Source: Sphingomonas caseinilytica (lineage in GTDB: Bacteria; Pseudomonadota; Alphaproteobacteria; Sphingomonadales; Sphingomonadaceae). From it: 64,000 nucleotides of DNA. Every line of letters starts with the position of its first letter. The stretch's first letter is position 1. The DNA lies in contig NZ_JAMGBA010000004.1 in NCBI RefSeq assembly GCF_023516455.1, forward strand, positions 1 to 64,000, given 5' to 3'. The position numbers and the translations under genes are program-made. Of this stretch, positions 8,658 through 17,816 are shown piece after piece. A model generated the notes under the pieces. That model ran no database searches and was not told the origin of the DNA. It was given only the letters and a program-made list of their open reading frames with translations.

Positions 8658-9781
8658 TGTGCCTCCACGGATGTCTTTTGGTTTTTCCACAGCCGCCAGA
8701 CGCCAAAGGTCATGAGCGGCAGGACGAATACGGCGAGCAGGATGTAGGCGAGCGCGCGATAGCCGGTGGCGATCAGCGCAACGAGGCCGAAGCGGTCGGC
8801 GAGGAACATGCAGAAAATGAGCAGCGCCAACGCGATGACAAGACGCGCGCGATGGCTGAGCTCGCTGCCGCGCCGGATGCGCACGGCCTTGGCGATGCGT
8901 TCGTTGATCGCATGGACCGAGCTGGCGCCGCTTTCGAGCAGGGCCGAGAAGATCATCAGCTGGAAGAGCAGATGGAACAGCGGCATTTCCAGCCGCTGCA
9001 GCATGAAGTCCGACGGCAAGGTCGCCGACGCAATGTCGGGCAGGAACGCGACCATGCAGATGAAGAACAGCGCGCCAGGAAGCATCGCCAATGGGCCCGA
9101 GAGCAAGCCTGCGATGACCGCGTCCCGATTGCTCGTTAGGTGCCTCATCACCGGCAGGATCACGACAGCGCCGATGAGGTTGTAGCCGGCATAGACCGTG
9201 CCGCCCGCCGCCCAGCTGCCGCCAATGCTGCCGTTCGCGAAGGCGGCCTGTATTTCATTTCCGAAACGGCTGAAGCCGAGGACGACGAACAGCGCATAGA
9301 CCGCATAGAGCAGGTAGGAGACGTAGGCGAACATGCGCTCCACGGAGGCGTTGCCGAAGGTCACGATACCGATGATCGAAAGCCCGAGTGCGATCGTGCC
9401 CCATATTTCATTTAGGCCGAAGACCGCCGTCCCGATCGCCCCCGCGGCTGCGCCGTAAACGGCCAGGATCAGGACGATGAAAAGGATGTAGGCGCCTTCG
9501 AACAGCATCCAGCCGGGGCCGAGAAGCTGCTTGAAGAAGGTCACATAATCGCGGGCGCCGAACTGGCGGGCGAAGAGGAAGGTGACGACACAGCAAAGGC
9601 TGAAGAGCATCATCGACAATGTCATTGCCGCGACGCCGCCCCATGCGCCGCTCGGCAGGAAGAATTCCGCCAGCTCTCGTCCGGTTGCGTAGCCGCCGCC
9701 GATCACCACCGCCTTGAAGGCGAAGCCGGGCAGCAGATAGCGTTGAAACCGGGACGGACCGTTTGGCTGCGATACGTCCAT
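8654..9781 (-). CDS. YkvI-like multispanning membrane transporter (APC superfamily relative)
   Basis: 375 aa from the ATG at 9781, 4 bp after the DgcN stop. About ten hydrophobic helices. The first contains GFAFKAVVIGGGYATGRELAEFF, resembling the unwound glycine-rich TM1 of APC-type amino-acid carriers and of the YkvI family. No experimentally known substrate for the family that I can name. Its place between the DgcN-like enzyme and two D-amino-acid hydrolases suggests inner-membrane uptake of an amino acid such as D-glutamate; this is inference. Confidence 0.75.
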   Translation of the reverse strand: MDVSQPNGPSRFQRYLLPGFAFKAVVIGGGYATGRELAEFFLPSGAWGGVAAMTLSMMLFSLCCVVTFLFARQFGARDYVTFFKQLLGPGWMLFEGAYILFIVLILAVYGAAAGAIGTAVFGLNEIWGTIALGLSIIGIVTFGNASVERMFAYVSYLLYAVYALFVVLGFSRFGNEIQAAFANGSIGGSWAAGGTVYAGYNLIGAVVILPVMRHLTSNRDAVIAGLLSGPLAMLPGALFFICMVAFLPDIASATLPSDFMLQRLEMPLFHLLFQLMIFSALLESGASSVHAINERIAKAVRIRRGSELSHRARLVIALALLIFCMFLADRFGLVALIATGYRALAYILLAVFVLPLMTFGVWRLWKNQKTSVEAQ

Positions 9782-9785
9782 TTGC

Positions 9786-10847
9786 TTAGCCCTGACAGCG
9801 GTCGAGTAGCTGGTCAAACGCCGGTCCGCCGCGAAGCGGATCCGCGACCGGCAGACCGAGCCGGTCGCTTTCGGCGGCGATCAGGCGCTGAGCCTGTTCG
9901 TCGGTGTAGCTCGCCGTATTGACGCTGACGCCGACGCACCGAATGGCGGGATTGGTGAGCTTGCCCAGCGCGACCGTCTGCAAAATCACTTCCTCGATCG
10001 TCGGCAGCCTGACGTCCGGATAGCCCAGCACATGGGTTCGCCCCGGTTCATGGCAAACGATGAACATGTCGGGCTGGCTGCCGTGAAGCAGGCCGAGCGA
10101 CACCGCCGCATAACCCGGATGGAACAGGCTTCCCTGCCCTTCGATGACATCGATGTGATTTTCATCGGCCGCAGGCGAGAGTGTCTCCGCGGCGCCGGCA
10201 AGGAAGTCGGATACGACCGCGTCGATCGGAATTCCGGCGCCGGCGATCATGATGCCGGTCTGGCCGGTCGCCCGGAAGGTCGCGTCCAGGCCCCGGGCCT
10301 GCAGCCCGCGTGTTACGGACAAGGCGGTATATTTCTTGCCCAAGGCGCAATCCGTACCGACGGTCAGCAACCGCTTCCCGCTGCGCTTCGCGCCCGTGCC
10401 GATCGGGATATTCGCCGGCGGTACTCGGACATCGACAAGCCTCCGTCCATGAGCCTCGGCCGCGAACGCCAGCTCCGGGATGTCGGAAAGCCTCGAATGC
10501 ATTCCCGAGACAATGTCGAGGCCGGATCGCAGCGCGTCGAGCATTGCCGGAAGCCATTGCGGCGGAATTACCCCGCCGGGGCTGGCAACGCCGATCAGCA
10601 GCGCGCGCGCGCCCTTGGCATGGGCCTCTTCGGAACTGAGCCGTTCCAGCCCGGTCGATACTGTACCACCGGGCAGGACGAGCTCGCCGATGCACCGTTC
10701 GGGCGCCCAATCGCGGAGCCCGAACGCGGTCTTGGCATAGCCCGGCTCGACCGTATCGCCCAGGAAGAGCAGATACGGGCCGAGTGGGCTTGCCTGGTGC
10801 GACGCGTGCACGGTCGATCGGTCTACTGAATCGGCAGTGCCACCCAT
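9786..10847 (-). CDS. dgcN: DUF1611 family protein, DgcN-like (D-glutamate N-acetyltransferase)
   Basis: 353 aa. The N-terminal Rossmann-like half contains LFLGDTVEPGYAKTAFGLRD. The C-terminal P-loop half carries TVGTDCALGKKYTAL, the glycine/lysine loop typical of DUF1611. Members named DgcN acetylate D-glutamate in a D-Glu catabolic route, with DgcA then racemising the product; a DgcA-like enolase is encoded at 14672-15682 in the same locus. ATG at 10847, 4 bp after the TonB receptor stop. Family identity is firm. The D-Glu role is transferred from the described DgcN/DgcA pair and is not shown by the sequence alone. Confidence 0.82.
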   Translation of the reverse strand: MGGTADSVDRSTVHASHQASPLGPYLLFLGDTVEPGYAKTAFGLRDWAPERCIGELVLPGGTVSTGLERLSSEEAHAKGARALLIGVASPGGVIPPQWLPAMLDALRSGLDIVSGMHSRLSDIPELAFAAEAHGRRLVDVRVPPANIPIGTGAKRSGKRLLTVGTDCALGKKYTALSVTRGLQARGLDATFRATGQTGIMIAGAGIPIDAVVSDFLAGAAETLSPAADENHIDVIEGQGSLFHPGYAAVSLGLLHGSQPDMFIVCHEPGRTHVLGYPDVRLPTIEEVILQTVALGKLTNPAIRCVGVSVNTASYTDEQAQRLIAAESDRLGLPVADPLRGGPAFDQLLDRCQG

Positions 10848-10851
10848 TGGA

Positions 10852-13281
10852 TTAGAGGCCTGCCGTCAGTGTGAGTCCGAACGTTCGCGGCTGGGTAAAT
10901 CCGACAAGGATTCCGTCGCCCGGTATGGCGTTGCCGCCAAGCTCTGCGTTGGTAAAGCTCGTTGTCGAGGTCACGCCATGCGAGTTGGTGACATTCCGGA
11001 CAAATGCTTCGAGGCTGAAGTGCCCGAACTCAGCCCCCGCTCGCAAATTGAGCGTGGCGTAGTCCGGAATCTTGTCCTGTGGAGTGAACACGAAGTTGTC
11101 GGGATCGTTCAGGTCGCCACCAGGGCCAACGAATTCGCCATTGTTGATATTACCCTTTTGCTTGCCGACGTAGCGAAGGCTGCCGCCAACAAATGCCTGG
11201 ATGTTGCTCGATAGTGCCCAGTCATAATCGGCATTGACCGAGAAGCTGAACTTCGGCGTCCAGGGAAGCTGGTCGCCGTCGAATCCGCCAGTGATCGGTG
11301 GCGTATCTTCGGTCAGTTCGGCGTCGATATAGGCACCGTTGACCGAAAGGTTGAGGCCACGAACCGGCCGCGCGCTAATCGTTCCTTCAATGCCCATGCT
11401 CCTGGCAGTGCCGCCATTGGCATTAAAGTCGTCGCCCGCCGGCGTGACGCCGATCACCTGGATATCGTTCCAGTCATTGTAGAAGGCTGCGAGATCCACC
11501 GACACATGTGAATCCAGATCGGCCTTCAGGCCGAGCTCGTAGCTGGTGAGCGTGTCAGCATCGTAATTTGGCGGAAAGCCTTCGGGCGCCCCCAACGGAA
11601 TGACGTTAGGACCGCCTGGGCGATAACCCTTGGCCACACGTGCATAGACGGCGGTCTGGTCATTGATCTCGAAGCGCGGTGAAATCGAGTAAGTGAAAAC
11701 TGTCTCGTCGGATTCGGCGCGAGGAAGCGAACAGCCCGTGTCTGGTGTCGGGCAGCCAAACTGCAACGCGGAGAAGTTTCCACCCACGTCCTGCTGGGCA
11801 GACTGCTTGTTCCTGCTCAGGCGTCCGCCAGCGGTAATGTCGAAGCGGTCCGTCGCATGCCAGGTCGCGTTGGCGAAACCTGCCAGTTCCTTGTATTTGG
11901 ACCCAAGCTCCGCGGTGAACAGCTGAGCAAGGAACGGATCGGTGAACGCATTACCGGTATTGAGATCGACAGCTTCGATCAGATTGGTGACGAGGCCATC
12001 TTCCTTCGTGTAGTAAGCGCCGGCGAGCCACTCGAACGTCTCGTTCGACGGCGAGGCCAGCCGCACTTCCTGAGTGAATTTCTTGAGGCGGAATCCTGCG
12101 TCGATCGGCACGCCGATCGGCGAGGTCGTAACTGGCGGAATGCCAAGCAGGAATGAATAGGGGCCGTAGAGCGCATTAAACAACATCCCGAACGGCAAAG
12201 TAGCATCCTGGCGCGACTTGAACTTGTTGCGCGCGAATGCCGTTGCCGACGTTAGGGTTGCGAAACCCAGATCATAGTCGATCGTCGCATTGTAGATGCG
12301 ATATTTGACCGAGGTGGACTCAGGTATGATGACGGTCTGCGTCCAGTCATCATGCAGGGGCTTGTAGGTTTCCGGTTCGACCTCGACGTCGCTTAAACCG
12401 TCCGTTTCAATTTTCTGCGCGATAGCCGTCAACCGGATCTTCAACTGATCGTTCGGTTCGAAAAGCACGGATCCACGCCCGCCCCATACGTCGCTGTCAT
12501 TGAAATTGTTGAGTTCCTTGGACGTACCCAGCGGATCCAGGATTCCCAGGTCGACAAAGACGCTGTTCGGGAATTGATTTGGTACTGCATCGATGTAACC
12601 ACCGTTCCTGCGGTAGAAACCCGATGCGCGGAACGCGGCCTTGTCGCCGAGCGGCGCGTTGAACATTGCGTTGAAATTATATCCGACATCGCCTTCATCG
12701 ACGAACTCGACGCCGGCGCGCGCTCGGGCATCGAATACTCCGAGCTTCGGCTCGTTGGTGACGAACTTGATCAGTCCGCCCAGGGAGCTCGCACCATAGA
12801 GAGTGCCTTGCGGTCCCCGCAGCACTTCGAGACGGTTGACATCGAACGTATCGAAGTCGCTAGCCAGCACGCCGCCATTGAGCAGGCCGCTGCTCGAACC
12901 GAACGGAATTTCGTCGACATACACGGCAACGGTCGAGGCGATGCCGCCAGTGTTCACGCCGCGCAATGAAATGCGCGATTGACCAGGATCGGTCTCATTC
13001 AGGCTGAGACTCGGGACGAGATTGGCATATTGTTCAAACGTCGTTGCGTTCTGACGCTCAAGGGTGTCACCGCCGACCACCGTTACCGACTGGGGAATAT
13101 CGAGGATCTTTTCCTCGCGCTTTTGCGCAGTAACAACGATGATCTGATTTTCGTTGTCCTGAGCGGCACTGGCTTCGGTGACCGCCGCTTCGGCGGCGAT
13201 CTCCTGTGCAAACGCCGACGCGTTCGCAAATAGTGCAGCAAACCCTGACGACAGCAGCAATGCAGTGCGGACGTTGACCAT
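10852..13281 (-). CDS. TonB-dependent outer-membrane receptor
   Basis: 809 aa from the ATG at 13281, preceded by GGGGAGAGAGAAT; an ATG 27 bases further up lacks this spacing. Signal peptide ending ASAFAQE. The plug domain has the TonB-box-like IIVVTAQKREEKILDIPQSV, then VDEIPFGSS and LEVLRGPQGTLYGASSLGG. A long beta-barrel ends in FGLTLTAGL with a terminal hydrophobic residue pattern. First gene of a five-gene operon, so probably the outer-membrane importer of the peptide or D-amino-acid compound degraded by the downstream enzymes. The promoter overlaps the operator-like element at 13368-13399. Confidence 0.93.
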   Translation of the reverse strand: MVNVRTALLLSSGFAALFANASAFAQEIAAEAAVTEASAAQDNENQIIVVTAQKREEKILDIPQSVTVVGGDTLERQNATTFEQYANLVPSLSLNETDPGQSRISLRGVNTGGIASTVAVYVDEIPFGSSSGLLNGGVLASDFDTFDVNRLEVLRGPQGTLYGASSLGGLIKFVTNEPKLGVFDARARAGVEFVDEGDVGYNFNAMFNAPLGDKAAFRASGFYRRNGGYIDAVPNQFPNSVFVDLGILDPLGTSKELNNFNDSDVWGGRGSVLFEPNDQLKIRLTAIAQKIETDGLSDVEVEPETYKPLHDDWTQTVIIPESTSVKYRIYNATIDYDLGFATLTSATAFARNKFKSRQDATLPFGMLFNALYGPYSFLLGIPPVTTSPIGVPIDAGFRLKKFTQEVRLASPSNETFEWLAGAYYTKEDGLVTNLIEAVDLNTGNAFTDPFLAQLFTAELGSKYKELAGFANATWHATDRFDITAGGRLSRNKQSAQQDVGGNFSALQFGCPTPDTGCSLPRAESDETVFTYSISPRFEINDQTAVYARVAKGYRPGGPNVIPLGAPEGFPPNYDADTLTSYELGLKADLDSHVSVDLAAFYNDWNDIQVIGVTPAGDDFNANGGTARSMGIEGTISARPVRGLNLSVNGAYIDAELTEDTPPITGGFDGDQLPWTPKFSFSVNADYDWALSSNIQAFVGGSLRYVGKQKGNINNGEFVGPGGDLNDPDNFVFTPQDKIPDYATLNLRAGAEFGHFSLEAFVRNVTNSHGVTSTTSFTNAELGGNAIPGDGILVGFTQPRTFGLTLTAGL

Positions 13282-13367
13282 ATTCTCTCTCCCCAAGCAC
13301 GGCGCCATTGCGGTCTAATGCCTGCTTTGCGCCCCGGCGCTTTCTCGCGCCGCATTAATCTTGATAA

Positions 13368-13399
13368 GGACACTATTGTCCTGATTGGAAAATTGTCAA
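13368..13399 (-). promoter_or_regulatory. Promoter/operator A of the TonB receptor operon
   Basis: Read on the minus strand: a perfect -35 TTGACA (13394-13399), a 16-bp spacer containing TTTTCCAATCAGGA, and a -10-like AATAGT lying inside the palindrome GGACA-N4-TGTCC (13368-13381). The same string recurs in the promoter of the second operon (17763-17795). Overlap of the palindrome with the -10 suggests repression, probably by the XRE-cupin protein at 17817. The binding partner is inferred. Confidence 0.7.
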
Positions 13400-13421
13400 T
13401 CAGATTCGGTAAGGATTCTCG

Positions 13422-14675
13422 CTATTTGGATGCTGGATCCGCCACGGTGCTGATTCCGCGCAACAGGATCGCCGCAACAGCGGCAATTGCCGCGAGGAGC
13501 AGGAAGTAGCTCGACGGCTCGAAGCTGCTCCACAATGTGCCGACGAGTCCGGCGGTCAGGCTTCCCGAGAAAATGACCAGGAACCAGGACGCCACCGTGG
13601 TCGCTCCAAGGTGCGGCGGAGCCAGCCGGGCGAACAGTCCCAGGCCGGTCGGCAGGATGAACAGCTCGCCGAAGGTCAGAACCAGGAAGAACAGCGCGAG
13701 CCAAACCCAGCCAGTCAATGCGGCACCGCTGGCGGCTGTGACGCCGGCGAGCAGCAGATAAGCCGATCCGACAATCAGCGAACCGAGTGCCATTCGGCGT
13801 ACTAGCGAACCTTGGGTCTCCTTGTGGGCGTGACGGCGCCAGTAGGCGAGCAGCGGCGGCGTCAACAGCATCACGAACAGCGGATTCAGTGACTGGAACC
13901 AGGTCATCGGGATCTGAAAGGCACCGGCAGCGCGATCGACGCCGCTGTCGGCCCACAGCGCGACCGTATTCCCAATCTGCTCATACGCGGCGCGGAACAC
14001 CGTGACCGAAAGTCCGATGCCCAGCAGGAGCAGGATGGTATGTCGATCGAAGCCCTTGCGGACGTCGTCATTGGCGGCGACCTGGCGCGGTTGTTCCTGC
14101 GGCAAATGCTTCTGGCCCGCGAGATAGATCAAAAGCCCGGCGACCATGCCGACACCAGCCGCGCCAAAGCCGTAATGCCAGCCGTAGACTTCCCCAAGCG
14201 TGCCGCAGATCAGCGGCGCCAGGAACCCGCCGATGTTGATCCCGACATAGTAGATGTTGAACGCCCAGCCGCGGCGGGGATCGTCGCGCTTGTACAAGTC
14301 GCCGACCTGGCTCGGCAGGCTCGGCAGGAACAGGCCGTTACCCAGTGCGATGGCTGCCAGCGCGAAAAAGAACAGCGCCTCGAACGCCATCATGAAATGA
14401 CCCAGCGCCATGATGCTGGCGCCGATGATCACGGCCTTGCGCTTGCCGAGATAGCGATCGGCAATGACGCCGCCGACGATCGGCGTGAAATATGCAAGTG
14501 CGGTGTAAGAGCCGTAGATGAAAGACGACTGCGCCTGCCCGATCAGCAGCTGCTTGGTCATGTAATAGACCAGCAGCGCCCTCATCCCGAAGTAGGAGAA
14601 TTGCTCCCACATATTGGTGAGGAACAGGACGGTGAGGCCGCGCGGCTGCCCGAACCAGGTCGGCTCCTGGCTCAT
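13422..14675 (-). CDS. POT/PTR2-family proton-coupled oligopeptide transporter
   Basis: 417 aa from the ATG at 14675, which overlaps the stop of the DgcA-like gene as ATGA. The longer in-frame extension overlapping dgcA is rejected. MFS topology with about 11-12 helices. POT-type features include the N-terminal WEQFSYFGMRALLVYYM (ExxER-like E...G-M-R segment) and the FNIYYVGINIGGFLAP helix, diagnostic for PTR2 proteins. It is shorter than the usual 14-helix bacterial POTs (about 480-500 aa). Expected to import di- and tripeptides across the inner membrane. Last gene of its operon. Confidence 0.88.
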   Translation of the reverse strand: MSQEPTWFGQPRGLTVLFLTNMWEQFSYFGMRALLVYYMTKQLLIGQAQSSFIYGSYTALAYFTPIVGGVIADRYLGKRKAVIIGASIMALGHFMMAFEALFFFALAAIALGNGLFLPSLPSQVGDLYKRDDPRRGWAFNIYYVGINIGGFLAPLICGTLGEVYGWHYGFGAAGVGMVAGLLIYLAGQKHLPQEQPRQVAANDDVRKGFDRHTILLLLGIGLSVTVFRAAYEQIGNTVALWADSGVDRAAGAFQIPMTWFQSLNPLFVMLLTPPLLAYWRRHAHKETQGSLVRRMALGSLIVGSAYLLLAGVTAASGAALTGWVWLALFFLVLTFGELFILPTGLGLFARLAPPHLGATTVASWFLVIFSGSLTAGLVGTLWSSFEPSSYFLLLAAIAAVAAILLRGISTVADPASK

Positions 14676-15682
14676 GCGACAGTCACCTGGCCCGAGCCCC
14701 ATACTTCCGGCCCGGCAGTGACGTTTCCGCCTTCGTAGACGACGCTTGGCTTCCGGTCCTCTGCAAGGAACGTCGGGCCGTCGAGATCGACGATGTCGCA
14801 GCCCTGCCCGAGAACGAACGCCGGGGCCATTGCGAGGCTGGATCCCACCATGTTTCCGACCATGACGCCAAGGCCTAGGCGGCGCGCCTCCTCTGCCATC
14901 AGAAGGCCTTCGGTAAGGCCGCCGCACTTGTCGAGCTTGATGTTGACGACGTCGAAGCAACCGACCGCGCCGGCCACATCGCCCAGCGAAAGCAGGCTCT
15001 CGTCCCCGGCAATCGGGATCGGCGATTTATAGCCGTACAGGTCGGATTCCTTGCCCCGCGCGAGCGGTTGCTCGAGCAGCGAAACATTCTGTTCCTGCAA
15101 TGCCTCGATGAGCCGATCCAGATCGTCGCGGACAAAGCCCTGGTTCCCGTCGACGCCAAGCCAGACATCCGGCCGGGCCGCGCGGATTGCTTCGACACGA
15201 GCGATGTCGAGATCCAGTTCGCCGGTCAGCTTGACCTTGATCGACTTGGCGCCGGCATAGCCGATCGCGCCCGCCGCCATCACCTCCGGGTCATCAGCCC
15301 CAAGGGTGAAGGTAGTCCGAAGCGGCTTGGGTTCGGACTGCCCGGCAAGCTGCCACACGGGCTTCCCGGCCCGCGCGGCTTCCAGTTCCCACAATGCGCA
15401 ATCGACTGCGTTGCGGCCGCCGCCGGGAGGCATGATCGAACGCAGCTCCTCCCGTGTCAGGCCCGCCTCGATCGCGGACCGGGCGGCACCGATCGTGTAG
15501 AGCATATGGGGGACGTCATCGTTGAGATAATAAACGCCGCCCCCCTCTCCCCTGCCCTGAAGGTCGCCATCGCGGAGGGTAACCACGACGACATCCGATC
15601 CAGTGAACACATGACCCGAGATCCGGAACGGCTGGGCCAGCCGCAACGTCTCGACAGTTACGTCCAACTCCAGCCGTGCCAT
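14672..15682 (-). CDS. dgcA: Enolase-superfamily racemase/epimerase, DgcA-like (N-acetyl-D-Glu racemase or L-Ala-D/L-Glu epimerase)
   Basis: 336 aa from the ATG at 15682, whose A is shared with the TGA of the upstream hydrolase. The complete MLE-subgroup active site is visible: K149-V-K151 on the second strand, metal ligands in GVDGNQG (D178), LLEQP (E204) and AGDES (D227), and the sixth-strand lysine box NIKLDK (K249/K252). The late DLDGPTFLAED is typical of dipeptide epimerases and DgcA. With DgcN nearby, the likely reaction is racemisation of N-acetyl-D-glutamate. With the POT transporter in the same operon, L-Ala-D-Glu epimerisation remains the main alternative. Confidence 0.85.
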   Translation of the reverse strand: MARLELDVTVETLRLAQPFRISGHVFTGSDVVVVTLRDGDLQGRGEGGGVYYLNDDVPHMLYTIGAARSAIEAGLTREELRSIMPPGGGRNAVDCALWELEAARAGKPVWQLAGQSEPKPLRTTFTLGADDPEVMAAGAIGYAGAKSIKVKLTGELDLDIARVEAIRAARPDVWLGVDGNQGFVRDDLDRLIEALQEQNVSLLEQPLARGKESDLYGYKSPIPIAGDESLLSLGDVAGAVGCFDVVNIKLDKCGGLTEGLLMAEEARRLGLGVMVGNMVGSSLAMAPAFVLGQGCDIVDLDGPTFLAEDRKPSVVYEGGNVTAGPEVWGSGQVTVA

Positions 15683-17688
15683 CAGTAGTTCGTCCCGAAG
15701 CTGATGACGTGGAACGCCAGGACGACCCACAGCAGGATTGCCGAAGCAAGCAGCATCACCACCGCCCAGGTCTTCGAGAACCAGCCACGCTTCTCAACCA
15801 AAGCCTGGCGAAGGTTCCAGCCTGAGAAGAGCACCAGTCCGACGAACGCGATCGGAGTCAGGATCTGCAGGGCGATCAGCAACGGATCAAGCGGTCCGCC
15901 AAGCAGCTCCAGGCTCGAGAAGCCGACCGAGACAAAGGTCAGCCATCCGGCGATGGTCGCCAGCACCAGCCACTGCGAACCAAGCCAGAGGCGCTGGTTG
16001 CGAAGGCGGCTGCCCTGAAGTGTCTGCGCGAGCTTGTAACGCTTCCGAGTGATTGCTCCGGCGGGCCAGGACAGGGCGCCGAGCAGCAGCAGGCCGAGCG
16101 ACACGAAGAAGGCCGGCGCAAGCCACGACGGATTCTTGTACCAGGGCACGCGGTCGAAGACCATGAACGGCGAGACGGTGTCGAAGCTCCAGCGCGTAAC
16201 CTTGCCATTCTCGACCTTGGCAGCGAGCTTTTCGCCGCTGTCGACGTCCTTCCAGACATAGGGCTCGATCTCGACCCAGCGACGCGACTTGTTGCCGGTG
16301 TTGGTGACCATCGGGGCCGACAGCTTGCCGTTCTCATCCGGTCCGATCGAGATCGGGCTGATGAGGTCAAGGATGTGCAGGAAATTGGAACGCATACCGC
16401 GGCTGTTGAAATAGGTGCCGGCGATTTCCTGGACATGCTTCTTGGCGGTCGCGTCGTCGACCTTGGTCGTAACGGGGGTGGCCGCAAAGTAGCGATTACC
16501 GAATTCGTCGAACAGACGCTCACGCAAAGCACGCGGCGCGCCTTCGCCACCGGCACTGTTGACCGACACATAGAGACCGACATTGTCGTCGACGAACAGG
16601 GTCAGGTCGGAGTGGAACAGGCTGGTATCGCCGCCATGCGCCAAACCACGATGGCCGTTGATGCCCTGCTCGTAGAAGCCAAGCGCCATGCGATTGAGGC
16701 CCGGGATCACGTCGTAGCGATACTCATGCATCAGCTTGGCGGTTTCAGGCTTCAACAGGCCCGCACCATTGTTGAGGTGCGCGATCATGAACTTGCCCAT
16801 GTCCGCGCCCGAAGCCGCCAGACTGCCCGCAGGAGCCGGGTCCACGATTTCAAACCGCTCCGCCTTCGGCGACGATGCACCGTGATAGCCCTTTGACATG
16901 AACGGCTGCAGGTTCTTCGGAAGCGGCTGGCGGAAGCTGGAATGCTGCATGCTCAGCGGCTTGAAGATGTGCTGGTCGACATAATCGTCGAACGACTGAC
17001 CCGACGTACGTTCCACGATGTAGCCGGCCAGCGCCGTCGCATAGTTGGAATAGGCTGGCGTCGTGCCGGCATCGAACGCGCGGTTCGGCAGGCTTTCCTT
17101 CACGAATTTGTCCAGCGGGAATACCGGGCTGGTGTCATCATGGATGAGGTGGCGAACGGTTTCCTCGAAGCCGGCCGTGTGAGTCATGATGTTGCGCATC
17201 GTGACCGGCTTGCCGTTGCGGGCAGGAATCTTGAAATCGAGGTAGGTGTTTACGTCCGCATCGAGATCGATCTTGCCCTGCTCGACCTGCTGCATCACCG
17301 CCGTCCAGGTGAACAGCTTCGAGATGGAACCGGGGCGGAAAAGAGTTGTGGCGGGATCAACCGGCGTGCGCTTGTCGACGTCGGAGAAGCCGAAGCCGCG
17401 CTGGGTCAGGACCTGGCCATCCTTGACGACCACGACGACCGCACCGGCGATGTCGCCGCGCGCAAGAGCATAAGGCATGTAGCCATCGAGCCATGCGTCG
17501 ACGTCCGTCTTGCTGAGCTCATGGGCACCGGCAACCGCCGGAGTGACCGGCGTCGCGCCGGGCGCGGCTGCCACCGCTACCGGCTTTGCAACCGTCGTAT
17601 CCGGTCCAAGCTTGACGGCTTGCTGTGCCACTCCAGCACCAGCGGCCACAGCCGCCAATCCAAAAACTAATCCTCGCCACTTTGCCAT
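15682..17688 (-). CDS. Serine hydrolase (beta-lactamase/S12 fold) with C-terminal membrane domain
   Basis: 668 aa; ATG at 17688 preceded by GGGAGG with 8-nt spacing. Signal peptide or anchor at the N-terminus, then an S12 domain: S121-I-S-K124, YSNYATAL (Y-x-N) and AHGGDTSLF replacing K-T-G. After about residue 530 there are four hydrophobic helices with WLAPAFFVSLGLLLLGAL as the first, anchoring the enzyme in the inner membrane with the catalytic domain in the periplasm. Related proteins are D-aminopeptidase or esterase-like enzymes of unknown substrate. First gene of the operon that continues with dgcA and POT, under operator B. Confidence 0.85.
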   Translation of the reverse strand: MAKWRGLVFGLAAVAAGAGVAQQAVKLGPDTTVAKPVAVAAAPGATPVTPAVAGAHELSKTDVDAWLDGYMPYALARGDIAGAVVVVVKDGQVLTQRGFGFSDVDKRTPVDPATTLFRPGSISKLFTWTAVMQQVEQGKIDLDADVNTYLDFKIPARNGKPVTMRNIMTHTAGFEETVRHLIHDDTSPVFPLDKFVKESLPNRAFDAGTTPAYSNYATALAGYIVERTSGQSFDDYVDQHIFKPLSMQHSSFRQPLPKNLQPFMSKGYHGASSPKAERFEIVDPAPAGSLAASGADMGKFMIAHLNNGAGLLKPETAKLMHEYRYDVIPGLNRMALGFYEQGINGHRGLAHGGDTSLFHSDLTLFVDDNVGLYVSVNSAGGEGAPRALRERLFDEFGNRYFAATPVTTKVDDATAKKHVQEIAGTYFNSRGMRSNFLHILDLISPISIGPDENGKLSAPMVTNTGNKSRRWVEIEPYVWKDVDSGEKLAAKVENGKVTRWSFDTVSPFMVFDRVPWYKNPSWLAPAFFVSLGLLLLGALSWPAGAITRKRYKLAQTLQGSRLRNQRLWLGSQWLVLATIAGWLTFVSVGFSSLELLGGPLDPLLIALQILTPIAFVGLVLFSGWNLRQALVEKRGWFSKTWAVVMLLASAILLWVVLAFHVISFGTNY

Positions 17689-17743
17689 GGCTTTACCTCC
17701 CCAAGTCGCCGGGATTGCCCCGGCATGCGCCGTTCAATAGACT

Positions 17744-17795
17744 GATGCTATTGTTCTGATTGGGATACTGTTATCCTGATTGGAAAATTCGTCAA
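17744..17795 (-). promoter_or_regulatory. Promoter/operator B in the divergent hydrolase-regulator region
   Basis: On the minus strand: -35 TTGACG (17790-17795), the same TTTTCCAATCAGGA spacer as site A, and palindrome GGATA-N4-TATCC (17763-17776) covering the -10 AACAGT. A second, weaker copy (CCAATCAGAACAATAGCATC, 17744-17763) lies exactly 20 bp away, two helical turns, giving two adjacent half-elements. The array ends 21 bp before the regulator start, so it can also control the regulator itself. Confidence 0.7.
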
Positions 17796-17816
17796 CCGGA
17801 AAGGGATTCGCGTAAC

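Noticed and set aside
7518-8747. 409-codon plus-strand ORF
   Set aside because: Antisense to the well-supported serine hydrolase and transporter; a high G+C shadow frame with no recognisable domain.
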